A stretch of 64,000 bases of DNA from Falsiroseomonas sp051433195 (GTDB lineage: Bacteria; Pseudomonadota; Alphaproteobacteria; Acetobacterales; Acetobacteraceae), in NCBI RefSeq assembly GCF_051433195.1, contig NZ_JBHMFT010000020.1, positions 26,345 through 90,344 on the forward strand, written 5' to 3'. Below the pieces are notes generated by a model that did not search any database, was not told the DNA's origin, and worked only from the letters and a program-made list of their open reading frames with translations. The stretch's first letter is position 1, and each line of letters opens with the position of its first letter. Position numbers and translations under genes: made by a program. This document shows, piece after piece, positions 34,561 through 43,640 of the stretch.

Positions 34561-35589
34561 TCACGGGCTCCGCTTCTGCATGGTGAGGCGCAGGTCGCGG
34601 CGCACCACATCCTCCTCCTCGGGGGCGATCGCGCGCACCGCGCTGCGCCATCGCGCGACGTCACGGACACGCGAGGGATTGCTGCGCAGCAATTCGCGTT
34701 TCAGGAACGGAAAGCCGTTGTCGAGCAGCTTTTCCCAGAGGTTCGCGGTCGGGTTCATGGCCTCGCGGTTCTTGGCAGCGTCCAGGATGTACTGATCTGC
34801 CGCGGCCCGAACCTCGTCGACGTCATCGAACAGGCGACGCGCGCCGCAGTCCTGGCGGACCTGGTCAATCAGGTCGACATAGGGCCAAAGCGCCGCACAG
34901 GCGATGCCGGCCCGCAGCATGGCCTGGGTCAACCCGATCTCGTAGGAGACGACGACGTGCTCCTTGGACCGGGAGGGCAGCACCCGGGTCCAGAAGGTGG
35001 ACCACGCCCGGCTGCGAAAGGCTTCCGGACGGAAGGACAGGAAATAGGATTGCAGGTGGTAGCGCCGCTGCCAGCTATCGGTCAGCCCGCAGACCGGCTC
35101 CGGCGCGGCTTCGATGCGACGCAGGACCTGCCCGAGTGGCCGAAAGGGGCCGTAGACGCTGTCATTCACCAGGATGATCTGCGTGGTTTCCGGCCGGGGC
35201 AGGCTGCAGGCCACCAGCGCGTCCCGCCAGGCGCCGAAATCGTAGCCGACGTTGCGCCGCAGGATGATGGTGGCGAAGACCGAATTCGCCCAGTCGGTGT
35301 CCTCGGGTGCTAGCTTTCCCGCATTGGAGGTCAGGACGAGCGAGAGGCCCTCCGCCCGCAAGGCTTCGGCGTAGCGCCGCGTGTGCTCCTGAACCCGTCC
35401 GCGGCCGTCCCAGTGGCAGAACAGCACCACCCGCGGGCCGAGCGGCGTGGTGCCCTCAGTCACACTGCGAATGGCAGGTCGCCATTTCTCTCCATGGGCG
35501 ACAGTCCTGGCGACGGTCAGCCTTGCCAGGAGCAGGGCCGATCGGCATGCGTCCAAGGCCTCGCGCAGCAGACGGCCCTGAAGGCTCAT
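34561..35589 (-). CDS. RgpF-like rhamnan synthesis protein
   Basis: 342 residues. It contains the RgpF-family segments RVVLFCHWDGRGRVQEHTRR, ILRRNVGYDFGAWRDALVAC and ILVNDSVYGPFRPLGQVLRR. RgpF proteins are glycosyltransferases that extend rhamnose-containing surface polysaccharides. The adjacent rhamnosyltransferase-like GT2 supports a rhamnose or related deoxysugar glycan, although no dTDP-rhamnose genes are present in the window. Its ATG overlaps the methyltransferase stop by four bases. Confidence 0.88.
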   Translation of the reverse strand: MSLQGRLLREALDACRSALLLARLTVARTVAHGEKWRPAIRSVTEGTTPLGPRVVLFCHWDGRGRVQEHTRRYAEALRAEGLSLVLTSNAGKLAPEDTDWANSVFATIILRRNVGYDFGAWRDALVACSLPRPETTQIILVNDSVYGPFRPLGQVLRRIEAAPEPVCGLTDSWQRRYHLQSYFLSFRPEAFRSRAWSTFWTRVLPSRSKEHVVVSYEIGLTQAMLRAGIACAALWPYVDLIDQVRQDCGARRLFDDVDEVRAAADQYILDAAKNREAMNPTANLWEKLLDNGFPFLKRELLRSNPSRVRDVARWRSAVRAIAPEEEDVVRRDLRLTMQKRSP

Positions 35590-37340
35590 GGCCTGGCACC
35601 GGAATTGACTGCAAACCCGGCGGGCGCGGGCGGAAGGGCGGGGTTGGCACGCAGGGCCGGAAGCACGTCGCGGAGGAAGGCCTGCATCTCCGCATCCGAA
35701 CCGAGTCGCTCCAGCGCCAGGTGCTCCAGGGTCGCCGCCGGCCAGGCGAGGCCGGCCGACCGCGCCCCAGGCTGCGCCAGTACCCGTCGCAGCAGGCTCT
35801 CCCGGGCCAGCCGGGCCAGCCGCAGCGCGGCGGCGGCATCGCCCGGCGGATGGTTCAGCGCCCGGACCGCACCGGTGAAGAGGCAGTCGATCTCGTCATC
35901 CAGCATGATGACGCCAGCCCCCGCGCGGTCCTCGGCCGCCGTGACCACGTCCTGGAATTCGGCCGCTTCATCCAGCCTGCCGGCATTGACCAGCGTGACG
36001 AAGCACCGCCGGCGCAGCAGGGCCATCCGTTCCTGCGACGCCGCCGCGCCGCCAGGTGGCCGGGCGAGACTGTCGAGCCGGCCCGGCGGGGCCACGGTTC
36101 CCGCTTCGGCCGCGGCGACGATCTGTTCCGACTTGGCGACCCAGGCGATGTCCTCCGCATCGCCGTCATCCGTGCCGATGCGGGCGAGCGCCGCGCGCAG
36201 CCGCTCGCATGCCGCTGCGGCCCGGCCAAGCAGGTCCTGCACCTGCGCGGCAGGGACGCCCCGCAGGCGTTGATGCATGGCCTGGGCATGCAGCAGCGGG
36301 CCGAGCGACAGAGGCTGCTCGCGCGCGAGCACGTCCAGCGACACCGGGGCACCGACCGGCAGGGATTCCGGTGGCTGTCCGAAGCGCCCCGTCACCTCCG
36401 CGCCGACCATCGGCCCCAGGCGATCCGCCGCGGCGAGGTCGCCGGTCGCGACGCAGGCCCGGTAGGCACGCACCAGCAGGCCGAGGCGAAGGTCGCTGCC
36501 CTGGGGCGCGGCGGCCGCGGCGGATTCCAGATATCCGCGGTAGGTCATGTGGTCGGCCTCGTCCGGCTGCCGCCAGGGCCTGCCGGCATCGCTGGCATGC
36601 GCCAGCAGGGAGGGCCCGCGATCCTCGACCTCGACATGGCTGAAGCCGGCGGCCTGCAGCGCGCGCGTCAGGCTGGCAGCCGTGTGGATGATGGTATGGA
36701 AGCCAACCGACAGCAGCGGCACCAGGATGCCCGGCGTCGTCTCGGGCGTGATGGCGCCGGCATTCGGCGTGGTCAGCACAAGCACGCCGCCTGGCCGCAA
36801 CGCGGACCGCAGCAGGCGCAGGATCTCCACCGGGTGGAACAGGTGCTCGATCACCTCGGAGCACGCCACCGCGTCATAGGCCGCGATCTCGCCCTGCTGG
36901 GCCGTGAAGTAGCGGTTCGCGATGGGCAGGTCGAGTTGTGCCGCGCCGGCGGCCGCGATCGGGGAGGGGTCGAAGCCCTGGACCTCCCACCCCCGCGCGC
37001 GGCGCGCGACATCCAGGCCGAACCCGAATCCACACCCGATCTCGAGCATGCGACGCGGGCCGGGCAGGTCCAGCAGCAGGACGTTGGAGGCAATGCTCCA
37101 GATGCCGGCGCCCTGCTGCAGGTAGAAGGCCAGGGCCTCCGGCCCGCCCGCGGGTTGGTCGCCGTAGTCCGGATGCGGCATCGGGTCATAATGGGTTGCG
37201 GTACAGGCGGAACAGCGCAGCAGGCGCATGCCGTCATGGCTGCCGCCGCGTACGGAGAGGACGATGTGGTGGGGGCCTGCCGTGTCGCAGGACGGACAGG
37301 TGGCTTCACCGGCGGCACCACCGGTCCAACTGAGTTCCAA
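35586..37340 (-). CDS. Zinc-ribbon methyltransferase with helical C-terminus
   Basis: 584 residues. An N-terminal CxxC pair set (CPSC at about 15, CSAC at about 43) looks like a zinc ribbon. The methyltransferase core has MLEIGCGFGFGLDVARR, a post-I acidic VQGFDPSP and VACSEVIEHLFHPVEIL. A C-terminal alpha-helical half (about 300-580) has no clear family. The start is TTG at 37340 with GAGGGGG eight bases before it; the first ATG lies inside the zinc ribbon, which favours TTG. It heads the minus-strand glycan run and may cap or modify a glycan chain. Confidence 0.82.
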   Translation of the reverse strand: MELSWTGGAAGEATCPSCDTAGPHHIVLSVRGGSHDGMRLLRCSACTATHYDPMPHPDYGDQPAGGPEALAFYLQQGAGIWSIASNVLLLDLPGPRRMLEIGCGFGFGLDVARRARGWEVQGFDPSPIAAAGAAQLDLPIANRYFTAQQGEIAAYDAVACSEVIEHLFHPVEILRLLRSALRPGGVLVLTTPNAGAITPETTPGILVPLLSVGFHTIIHTAASLTRALQAAGFSHVEVEDRGPSLLAHASDAGRPWRQPDEADHMTYRGYLESAAAAAPQGSDLRLGLLVRAYRACVATGDLAAADRLGPMVGAEVTGRFGQPPESLPVGAPVSLDVLAREQPLSLGPLLHAQAMHQRLRGVPAAQVQDLLGRAAAACERLRAALARIGTDDGDAEDIAWVAKSEQIVAAAEAGTVAPPGRLDSLARPPGGAAASQERMALLRRRCFVTLVNAGRLDEAAEFQDVVTAAEDRAGAGVIMLDDEIDCLFTGAVRALNHPPGDAAAALRLARLARESLLRRVLAQPGARSAGLAWPAATLEHLALERLGSDAEMQAFLRDVLPALRANPALPPAPAGFAVNSGARP

Positions 37341-37640
37341 AAGAAAACCCCCTCACTGGCTGTGGTCGATTCGGCTGGCCGGGGTGAGGTTCAGTCACGC
37401 GGCTGCAGGCGTGGCATAATTCTATTTCCCGGTCTCGCGCGCAACCACGGGCCGGATTGCGTGGGTAGAAAGTCATCCGGACAATTCGCGCCCAGGGTAT
37501 GCCCTGCACGCCGGCCGCCGGGCGGCACTCTTAATCTGGAGAAGTTGTGTTTTTTGATGGAAAATCGGACCCGATCGTGTTGACTCCACCCGTGCGCTTC
37601 GCACTTAAAGCTAAATCTGATGCTCCTGGAGAAAATCGGG

Positions 37641-37973
37641 ATGACGAGGCAGAACCTGCTGGTCGGCGCGGGCGTGTTGGTGCTGCTGGTCATCGTCGCG
37701 GGCGCTGTTCTGGTCAGCCTGCGTCCGCCTGAGCCAGGAACCGCAGCGGCCTTTCGCGCCCTGTCCGCATCGTCTGGCGCCACGATCCCGCACGCCGTTG
37801 CAATGCCCGCCCGGCGTGCCGCCGCCGACACCTGCACGGGCTATAACCTGGAACTGGAGGAAGGTGCCGGCATTCAGATCCGCATCGGCAACCAAGCCGA
37901 AGCGCAGCGGTTGATGGCGATGCGCCAGGATTGCCGTGCCGCCGATACGGGCATCGTCCGGTCCGCCCGCTGA
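37641..37973 (+). CDS. Small membrane-anchored hypothetical protein
   Basis: 110 residues, not recognised. One N-terminal helix (about 6-27; LLVGAGVLVLLVIVAGAVLV) precedes a periplasmic domain with two cysteines (DTCTGYNLELEEG and RQDCRAAD) that could pair. GGAG lies nine bases before the ATG at 37641; an upstream ATG at 37620 has no ribosome site. The 300 bp before it (37341-37640) hold no gene. The region contains a TTGACT hexamer (37580-37585) as a possible -35, with no good -10. Confidence 0.6.
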   Translation: MTRQNLLVGAGVLVLLVIVAGAVLVSLRPPEPGTAAAFRALSASSGATIPHAVAMPARRAAADTCTGYNLELEEGAGIQIRIGNQAEAQRLMAMRQDCRAADTGIVRSAR

Positions 37974-38059
37974 CCCGACGGCCGGGCGGGTTGGGAACAC
38001 CAGCCGCAATCGGACAGGGCTCGCTTGAACGGTTGTCGGCCGCGCGCGTTGAGGCCGGC

Positions 38060-38290
38060 ATGGACCCGAACCTGTCAGACCCGCCCCCGCCCGAGTTGCC
38101 TGGCCTGCCGCCGGTGAACCCACCGAGCCCGGAGCGGGAACTGCCGCCGCCGAGCCCCGACACCATGCCGAACCCGCCGGAAACCCCGCCGGCGCCGACC
38201 CCCGGGCCCGACCTGCCGCAACCCGGACAATATCCGGAGGTGCCGAGCATCAGCCCGCCCGGCCCGCAGATGCCGCAGCCGATCGCCTGA
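38060..38290 (+). CDS. Proline-rich small protein
   Basis: 76 residues, close to half of them proline, starting MDPNLSDPPPPELPGLPP and ending PQMPQPIA. No signal peptide or helix is predicted, so it is probably disordered. GAGG lies six bases before the ATG. It follows the small membrane protein by 86 bp in the same direction. Proline-rich composition in a GC-rich genome can arise by chance, but the defined start site and ordered repeats of P-E/P-P-P-S blocks support a real gene. Function unknown. Confidence 0.5.
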   Translation: MDPNLSDPPPPELPGLPPVNPPSPERELPPPSPDTMPNPPETPPAPTPGPDLPQPGQYPEVPSISPPGPQMPQPIA

Positions 38291-38346
38291 AGCGTGATCG
38301 CCGAAGGCTGGAACGGCCGGAGGCGTGAATCACGCGGAAAAATAAT

Positions 38347-39423
38347 CTAGAGATTCGCCCCGCGTAGTGCCGCGATCACGGCCTCCGTCGTCTGGTCGGT
38401 GGTCGCGCCTCCGCCGAGGTCCGGCGTCAGCGCCTCCCCCTTCGCGGTGACGCTGGCGACCGCGGCCATCAGCCGCTGGGCTGCCGTCGCTTCGCCCAGG
38501 TGCTCCAGCATCATCGCCCCGGTCCAGAACGACCCGAGCGGGTTGGCGACACCCTTGCCCACGATGTCGAAGGCCGAGCCGTGGATCGGCTCGAACATCG
38601 ACGGGTTTTTGCGCGACGGATCGAGGTTGGCGGTCGCGCCAATCCCCAGCGACCCGGCGCAGGCGGAGGCGAGGTCGGACAGGATGTCGGCGTGCAGGTT
38701 GGTCGCCAGCACCGTGTCCACGCTACCCGGCTTCACCACCATGCGCGCGGCCATCGCGTCGACCAGCATCTTGTCGACCTCGAGCTCCGGATACTGCGCG
38801 GTCACGCCGGCGCAGACCTCGTCCCACAGCACCAGCCCGTGCCGCTGCGCGTTGGACTTCGTCACCACCGTCAGCTTCTTGCGCGGCCGCGTCATCGCCA
38901 GGTCGCAGGCGAAGCGGGCGATGCGCTCGACGCCGGCACGCGTGAACACCGCGACATCCATGCCGACTTCCAGCGGCAGCCCGCGATGCGCGCGGCCGCC
39001 GACGCCGGCGTATTCGCCTTCCGAATTCTCCCGCACGATCACCCAGTCGATGGCGCGGCCCAACTCGTCCTTCAGCGGGCCGACAATGCCTGGCAGCAGC
39101 TTCGTCGGGCGGACATTGGCGTATTGGTCGAAGCCCTGGCAGATCGCCAGCCGCAGCTCCCACAGCGTGATGTGGTCCGGGATCTCCTTGTCGCCGACGG
39201 CGCCGAAGAATATGGCATCGAAGGGGGCGAGCTGCGCCAGGCCGTCCTCCGGCATCATCCTGCCGGTGCGGCGATAATGGTCGCTGCCCCAGTCGAAGTT
39301 TCGGACGTCGAAGCCGAAGCCACCATCGACTTCCGCTGTCGCCTCCAGCACGCGAAGGCCCGCGGCCACCACCTCCGGGCCAATGCCGTCGCCGCCGATG
39401 GCCGCGATCCTGTGCCTGCGCAT
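38347..39423 (-). CDS. Tartrate dehydrogenase-like (isocitrate/isopropylmalate family)
   Basis: 358 residues. Family motifs: IAAIGGDGIGPEVVAAGLRV, the substrate arginines (LRLAICQGFDQYANVRPTKL), VIVRENSEGEYAGVGGR, the Lys/Asp metal region (VVTKSNAQRHG, VDKMLVDAMAARM) and the NAD site PIHGSAFDIVGKGVANPLG. The ENSEGEYAG version is typical of tartrate dehydrogenase/decarboxylase (TtuC) rather than LeuB. It would oxidatively decarboxylate a 2-hydroxy (di)acid. GGGGGA precedes the ATG. It is the last gene of an operon with the FrhB-like and RraA-like genes. Confidence 0.87.
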   Translation of the reverse strand: MRRHRIAAIGGDGIGPEVVAAGLRVLEATAEVDGGFGFDVRNFDWGSDHYRRTGRMMPEDGLAQLAPFDAIFFGAVGDKEIPDHITLWELRLAICQGFDQYANVRPTKLLPGIVGPLKDELGRAIDWVIVRENSEGEYAGVGGRAHRGLPLEVGMDVAVFTRAGVERIARFACDLAMTRPRKKLTVVTKSNAQRHGLVLWDEVCAGVTAQYPELEVDKMLVDAMAARMVVKPGSVDTVLATNLHADILSDLASACAGSLGIGATANLDPSRKNPSMFEPIHGSAFDIVGKGVANPLGSFWTGAMMLEHLGEATAAQRLMAAVASVTAKGEALTPDLGGGATTDQTTEAVIAALRGANL

Positions 39424-39436
39424 CTGCCGTCCCCCG

Positions 39437-40639
39437 CTATCGTGTCTCGCCGTCCCGGGGCGTGATGCCATAGGGCGCCAGCAGCGACCAGACATGCGCC
39501 GGGACCATGTTCTTGACGCGGGAAGGCAGGCTGCGGCGCAGGTGCAGCACGGTCTCCACCGCCTTCATCTCCACCCGCGCACGGCCGAATTCCAGCCCGC
39601 GCGGCCCGATGCGCGGCATCAGCCAGCCGACAATGCCGCGCAGGAAATTGGGCATCCGCCGCAAGGGCAGGCCGCCCGCGGCGCGCTCGGTGTTCGCCAG
39701 GAAGCCCTTCACCGGCCCGGCGCGCTTGCCGGCGCTGCCGGGGGCGCTGGTCACCACCTCCTCGCCCAGCAGCTGCAGCAGTTCCTCGCCGCGGGCATTG
39801 CGCACCAGCAGCCACTGGTCGCCCTCGCCGGCCATGTAGCCCACGGTGATGTCGGCGAGCACGTTGGTGTAGTCGACGCAGGTGCGGCAGGTGAGGGGGA
39901 AGAAATCGCCCGGCAACTGGCTGATCGGCAGTTGCAGGAATGGGATCTCCCGCACCCGGCCATCCGCGAAGCGCAGCTCGACATGATAGTCGGCGCGGAA
40001 CTCCAGGTAGGTGATGGTCTCCGGCTGCTCCGACAGCAGCGCCAGGAACTGGTGAAAATTCTCGGTGGTGGTGTTGTCGGAACAGGGCGTGCCGATGACG
40101 TACAGCCGCTCGAACCCCAGCTCCGCCTCCAGCGCCCGCAGCGCATAGACCTGGCAGGGAATGCCGATGATCGCCAGGCGCCGGTGGCCCGCGGCGCGCG
40201 CCGGCTCCAGCAGCGCCAGCAGCGGCGCGTAGCCCATGCGCATGCCGCGGCAGCCCGCCATGTCCTCGGCCCGCGTCACCAGCACCGGGACCGGGCGCCA
40301 GGAATCCGTGGCGTCGGGAGCCATGGTCAGCACGGCATCCACCGCGCCGGTTTCCAGCAGCCGCTCGGCCAGCCGTGTCGTGATGCCGGTCCATTGCGCG
40401 CCGGGGCGCGGCGCGGCGAGGCGGGCGCGCAGCATCTGCCGGAACGGGCCGAAATGCAGCTCGTCCGGCCGCGCCGGGTCGCGGGCGCGGCCATGCACCT
40501 GCGCCTCCAGCCGCGGGTAGTCCGGCTGGATGAACTGGCAGGCCCGACCGCAGGCCTTGGCATCCGCCATGCGGGAGACGCCGCAATCCGTGCACAGCCC
40601 GCGCGGCGCCGCCGGGGGCAGCGCCGGCGCCGTGATCAC
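39437..40639 (-). CDS. FrhB-family iron-sulfur flavoprotein (BciB-like)
   Basis: 400 residues of the coenzyme F420 hydrogenase beta-subunit family. Cysteine motifs for Fe-S clusters: LCTDCG and ACGRACQF at the N-terminus, GIPCQVYAL and GTPCSDN in the middle, and LTCRTCVDYTNVLADITVGY. The closest characterised use outside archaea that I can name is 8-vinyl chlorophyllide reductase BciB, but no bacteriochlorophyll gene is visible here. The context (RraA-like one base upstream, tartrate dehydrogenase-like 13 bases downstream) suggests a redox step in organic-acid metabolism. GTG start. Confidence 0.8.
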   Translation of the reverse strand: MITAPALPPAAPRGLCTDCGVSRMADAKACGRACQFIQPDYPRLEAQVHGRARDPARPDELHFGPFRQMLRARLAAPRPGAQWTGITTRLAERLLETGAVDAVLTMAPDATDSWRPVPVLVTRAEDMAGCRGMRMGYAPLLALLEPARAAGHRRLAIIGIPCQVYALRALEAELGFERLYVIGTPCSDNTTTENFHQFLALLSEQPETITYLEFRADYHVELRFADGRVREIPFLQLPISQLPGDFFPLTCRTCVDYTNVLADITVGYMAGEGDQWLLVRNARGEELLQLLGEEVVTSAPGSAGKRAGPVKGFLANTERAAGGLPLRRMPNFLRGIVGWLMPRIGPRGLEFGRARVEMKAVETVLHLRRSLPSRVKNMVPAHVWSLLAPYGITPRDGETR

Positions 40640-40640
40640 C

Positions 40641-41315
40641 TCAGACGCCTTCGCAGCCGAGCTTCTTCAGCGTGGCATCGACCCAGGCGCGGTCGATGGT
40701 GCCGGCCTCGATTTCGGCCATCTGCTTCGTCTCGGCCGCGTGCTTCGCCTCGGTCGCCTTGCACACTGTCTCGGCATCGGCATAGGCGATGGAGACGAAG
40801 CCATCCTCGTCGCCCAGGATCATGTCGCCCGGCTCGATCACCAGCCCGCCCATGGAGATCGCCACGTTGATCTCGCCCGGACCGTCCTTGTAGGGCCCGC
40901 GATGGGTCACACCGGCGGCAAACACCGGGAAGGGCTGCCTGGCCAGCGCGCCGCTGTCGCGGATGGCGCCGTTGATGACGATGCCGCCGAGCTTCCGGCG
41001 CACCATCTGCGCCAGCATCAACTCCCCGATGATGGCGTTGGTCAGGTCGCCGCCCGCATCCACCACCACCACGTCGCCGGGGGCGGCGATGTCGATCGCC
41101 TTGTGCACCATCAAATTGTCGCCCGGCCGGGTCCGCACGGTGAAGGCCGGCCCGGCCATGACGGCGCCGGAATGCATCGGCCGCAGCGTCGGGCCGGCGG
41201 CGAAGATGCGCGACATGCTGTCGGAGACGTTGGCCACCGGCAGCTTGCGGAAACGCTCGACCAGTTCGGGCGAGACGGCGCGGGTGCGGGGCAGGATGCG
41301 GAAGCCGACGGGCAT
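40641..41315 (-). CDS. RraA-family aldolase/decarboxylase-like protein
   Basis: 224 residues. The RraA/HMG-aldolase fold is shown by VVVVDAGGDLTNAIIGELM and GIVINGAIRDSGAL. The Arg-Asp pair in the latter is the metal/substrate site of 4-carboxy-4-hydroxy-2-oxoadipate/HMG aldolases and oxaloacetate decarboxylases, so an enzyme is more likely than an RNase E inhibitor. The C-terminal tail is helical and charged. GGAG lies nine bases before the ATG. First gene of the three-gene minus-strand operon. A second RraA-like gene lies at 45447. Confidence 0.86.
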   Translation of the reverse strand: MPVGFRILPRTRAVSPELVERFRKLPVANVSDSMSRIFAAGPTLRPMHSGAVMAGPAFTVRTRPGDNLMVHKAIDIAAPGDVVVVDAGGDLTNAIIGELMLAQMVRRKLGGIVINGAIRDSGALARQPFPVFAAGVTHRGPYKDGPGEINVAISMGGLVIEPGDMILGDEDGFVSIAYADAETVCKATEAKHAAETKQMAEIEAGTIDRAWVDATLKKLGCEGV

Positions 41316-41439
41316 GGACGCTTACTCCGGAAGGTCTTTCCCCTCGCCTACAGGCCTCGGGAGGCCGCGGCAATACGGGCATGGAAACCGGGCCGCCCGC
41401 CCCCCATCTCCCGCCCGCAACTGAGAAAGGGTCCCAGGC

Positions 41440-41874
41440 ATGGCCAGCATTTCCCGCAGCGGCTCGGCGCATTGGCAGGGCGGCGGCAAGGACGGCACCG
41501 GCAGCGTCTCCACGCAGTCCGGCGTGCTCAAGGAGGCCCCCTACGGCTTCAACGCCCGCTTCGGCGACGGCCCAGGCACCAATCCGGAGGAGCTGATCGC
41601 CGCCGCCCATGCCGGCTGCTTCACCATGGCGCTGGCCTTCCAGCTCGCCGGCGCGAAGCTGACGGCGGAGCGCATGGACACCTCGGCCAAGGTCGGGATG
41701 GACCAGATCGAGGGCGGCTGGAAGATCGCCCGCGTGGCCCTGACCCTGAAGGCCAAGGTCCCCGGCTGCGACGAGGCGACCTTCCGCAAGCTGGCCGAGA
41801 CGGCGAAGGCGAACTGCCCGGTCTCCAAGGTGCTGAACGCCGAGATCACGCTCGACGCGACGCTGGAGGCCTGA
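41440..41874 (+). CDS. OsmC-family peroxiredoxin
   Basis: 144 residues. The two redox cysteines are in AAHAGCFTMALAFQLAG (about 60) and AKANCPVSKVLNAE (about 128), the OsmC arrangement. Such proteins reduce organic hydroperoxides. The N-terminal SGSAHWQGGGKDGTGSVS matches the OsmC rather than Ohr branch. It converges with the hydroxyacid dehydrogenase gene (3 bp apart). No EcfG-type or other clear promoter is seen in the 124 bp before it. Confidence 0.93.
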   Translation: MASISRSGSAHWQGGGKDGTGSVSTQSGVLKEAPYGFNARFGDGPGTNPEELIAAAHAGCFTMALAFQLAGAKLTAERMDTSAKVGMDQIEGGWKIARVALTLKAKVPGCDEATFRKLAETAKANCPVSKVLNAEITLDATLEA

Positions 41875-41877
41875 ACC

Positions 41878-42822
41878 TCAGACGATGGGCGTCAGCAAGG
41901 GGCGCCCATCGATCTGCGCCTCCAGATTCTCCCGCATCAGGCGGCCCATGTCGCGGCGCGTCTCCACCGTGCCGCTGGCTGCGTGCGGCTGCAGCACGAG
42001 GTTGGGCAGGCGCAGGAACTCCGGGTCGATCTCCGGCTCGTTCAGGAACACGTCGAGGCCCGCGGCGGCGATGCGGCCACTGCGCAACCCCTCCAGCAGC
42101 GCCGCCTCGTCCACCACGGTGCCGCGGGAGACGTTGACGAAGATCACGCCCGGATTGAGCGCCTCGATCGCCGCGCGGTCCACCAGGCCGCGCGTCGCGG
42201 CACCGCCGGCCGCCGAGACGCACAGGATGTCCACATGCGGCGCCAGCGCCGCCGGGGTCGGGTAGTGGGTGTAGGGCAGGGCGGGCTGCGGCGTGCGGCC
42301 GCTGTAGGACACCGGCATGCCGAACGCCGCCGCCCGCCTGGCGATGGCCCGGCCGATTCGCCCCATCCCCACGATGCCGATCCGCTTGCCCCAGACCCGC
42401 GTGGTCAGCGGCATCGGCCCCTTCGCCACCCAGGAGCCGTCCCGCACCCAGGCATCACCCAGCTTCACCTGCCGCGCCGTGGCCAGCAGCAGCAGCAGGG
42501 CCATGTCGGCCACTTCCTCGGTCAGCACGTCCGGCGTGTTGGTCACGCGGATGCCGCGGGCGCGCGCCGCCTCCAGGTCGATGGCATCCACGCCGACGCC
42601 GTAGCAGGCGATGATCTTCGTGAGCGGCAGGGCATCCATCATGGCCGCGTCGGCGCCGATCTCGCCCTTGGTTGAGATCGCGACGATGCTGCCGGCGTGT
42701 TCGGCCAGCATTGCCGGCTTGTCCGCCGCCCGCCAATAGTGGTGCAGGGTGAAGCGCTGGGACAACTCGGCAAAATCCCAATCGGGCAATTCGCCCACCA
42801 CCAGCAGCCCCGGCTTGTCCAT
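41878..42822 (-). CDS. D-2-hydroxyacid dehydrogenase (glyoxylate/hydroxypyruvate reductase type)
   Basis: 314 residues. NAD(P) site GIVGMGRIGRAIARR, catalytic Arg in FVNVSRGTVVDE, Glu in FLNEPEIDP and His in LQPHAASGT. SGRTPQ after the second strand (Arg rather than Asp) suggests NADPH use. It likely reduces glyoxylate, hydroxypyruvate or a sugar-derived 2-keto acid. It is divergent from the SDR gene at 42873 with 50 bp between the starts, where a shared control site is possible. Confidence 0.9.
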   Translation of the reverse strand: MDKPGLLVVGELPDWDFAELSQRFTLHHYWRAADKPAMLAEHAGSIVAISTKGEIGADAAMMDALPLTKIIACYGVGVDAIDLEAARARGIRVTNTPDVLTEEVADMALLLLLATARQVKLGDAWVRDGSWVAKGPMPLTTRVWGKRIGIVGMGRIGRAIARRAAAFGMPVSYSGRTPQPALPYTHYPTPAALAPHVDILCVSAAGGAATRGLVDRAAIEALNPGVIFVNVSRGTVVDEAALLEGLRSGRIAAAGLDVFLNEPEIDPEFLRLPNLVLQPHAASGTVETRRDMGRLMRENLEAQIDGRPLLTPIV

Positions 42823-42872
42823 CTCCGCGTTTCCCCGCAGTTTCGCGCCCGCATGAAGGGCAGGAGACGGAA

Positions 42873-43640
42873 ATGACGCAAGGGCTGTTCGACCTCAAAG
42901 GCCGCCGGGCGCTGATCACCGGCTCCTCCCGCGGCATCGGCTTCGCGCTGGCCCGCGGACTCGGCCAGGCCGGCGCCTCCGTGATCCTCAACGGCCGCGA
43001 CCCGAAGGTGCTGGCGGAGGCGACCCGGACCCTGGCCGCGGAGGGCCTGGACGTGACCGAGGCCGGCTTCGACGTCACCGACCCGCACGCTCTGGACGCC
43101 GCCATCGCCGAGATCGAGACCCGTCTCGGCCCGATCGAGATCCTGGTGAACAACGCCGGCATCAACCGCCGCTTCCCCGCCATCGACGTGACGCCGGAGA
43201 CGTTCCGGGAGGTGATGTCGACCAATGTTGAGGCGGTGTTCTTCATGGCCCAGGCCGTGGCGCGGCGCATGCTGGCGCGCGGCCATGGCAAGATCGTCAA
43301 CATCGCCAGCGTGCAGTCCGAACTCGGCCGCGCCACCATCTCCCCCTACGCGACCAGCAAGGGCGCGGTGCGGATGATGACGCGCACGCTGTGTGCCGAA
43401 TGGGCCAAGGGCGGCATCCAGGTGAATGCGGTGGCGCCGGGCTATTTCGCCACCGACCTGACGAAGCCGCTGGTGGACGACCCGAAATTCACCGACTGGC
43501 TGTGCCAGCGCGTCCCCGCCGGCCGGTGGGGCAATGTGGAGGAACTGGTCGGCGCCACCGTCTTCCTGTCCTCCCGCGCCTCGGACTTCGTCAACGGGCA
43601 CCTGCTGTATGTCGATGGCGGCATGACGGCCGTCGTCTGA
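42873..43640 (+). CDS. SDR oxidoreductase (gluconate 5-dehydrogenase-like)
   Basis: 255 residues. TGSSRGIG cofactor loop, NNAGI near 90, catalytic Ser in IASVQSELG and SPYATSKGAV (YxxxK). The opening MTQGLFDLKGRRALITGSSR closely resembles gluconate 5-dehydrogenase/IdnO-type SDRs, which interconvert keto- and hydroxy-sugar acids. AGGAG precedes the ATG. Its stop overlaps the ATG of the next dehydrogenase gene (TGATG), so both are made from one message. Confidence 0.88.
   Translation: MTQGLFDLKGRRALITGSSRGIGFALARGLGQAGASVILNGRDPKVLAEATRTLAAEGLDVTEAGFDVTDPHALDAAIAEIETRLGPIEILVNNAGINRRFPAIDVTPETFREVMSTNVEAVFFMAQAVARRMLARGHGKIVNIASVQSELGRATISPYATSKGAVRMMTRTLCAEWAKGGIQVNAVAPGYFATDLTKPLVDDPKFTDWLCQRVPAGRWGNVEELVGATVFLSSRASDFVNGHLLYVDGGMTAVV

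Noticed and set aside
37580..37609. Sigma-70 promoter with TTGACT before the small membrane protein
   Set aside because: The -35 is good but no acceptable -10 lies 16-18 bases downstream, so it is not listed as a feature.
38292..38332. Terminator between the proline-rich gene and the tartrate dehydrogenase-like gene
   Set aside because: The GCGTGAT/ATCACGC arms are 7 bp and about 30 bases apart with no U-run on the correct side.
39437..40639. Naming the FrhB-family gene bciB
   Set aside because: Family membership is clear but no bacteriochlorophyll gene is visible and the operon context is organic-acid metabolism.
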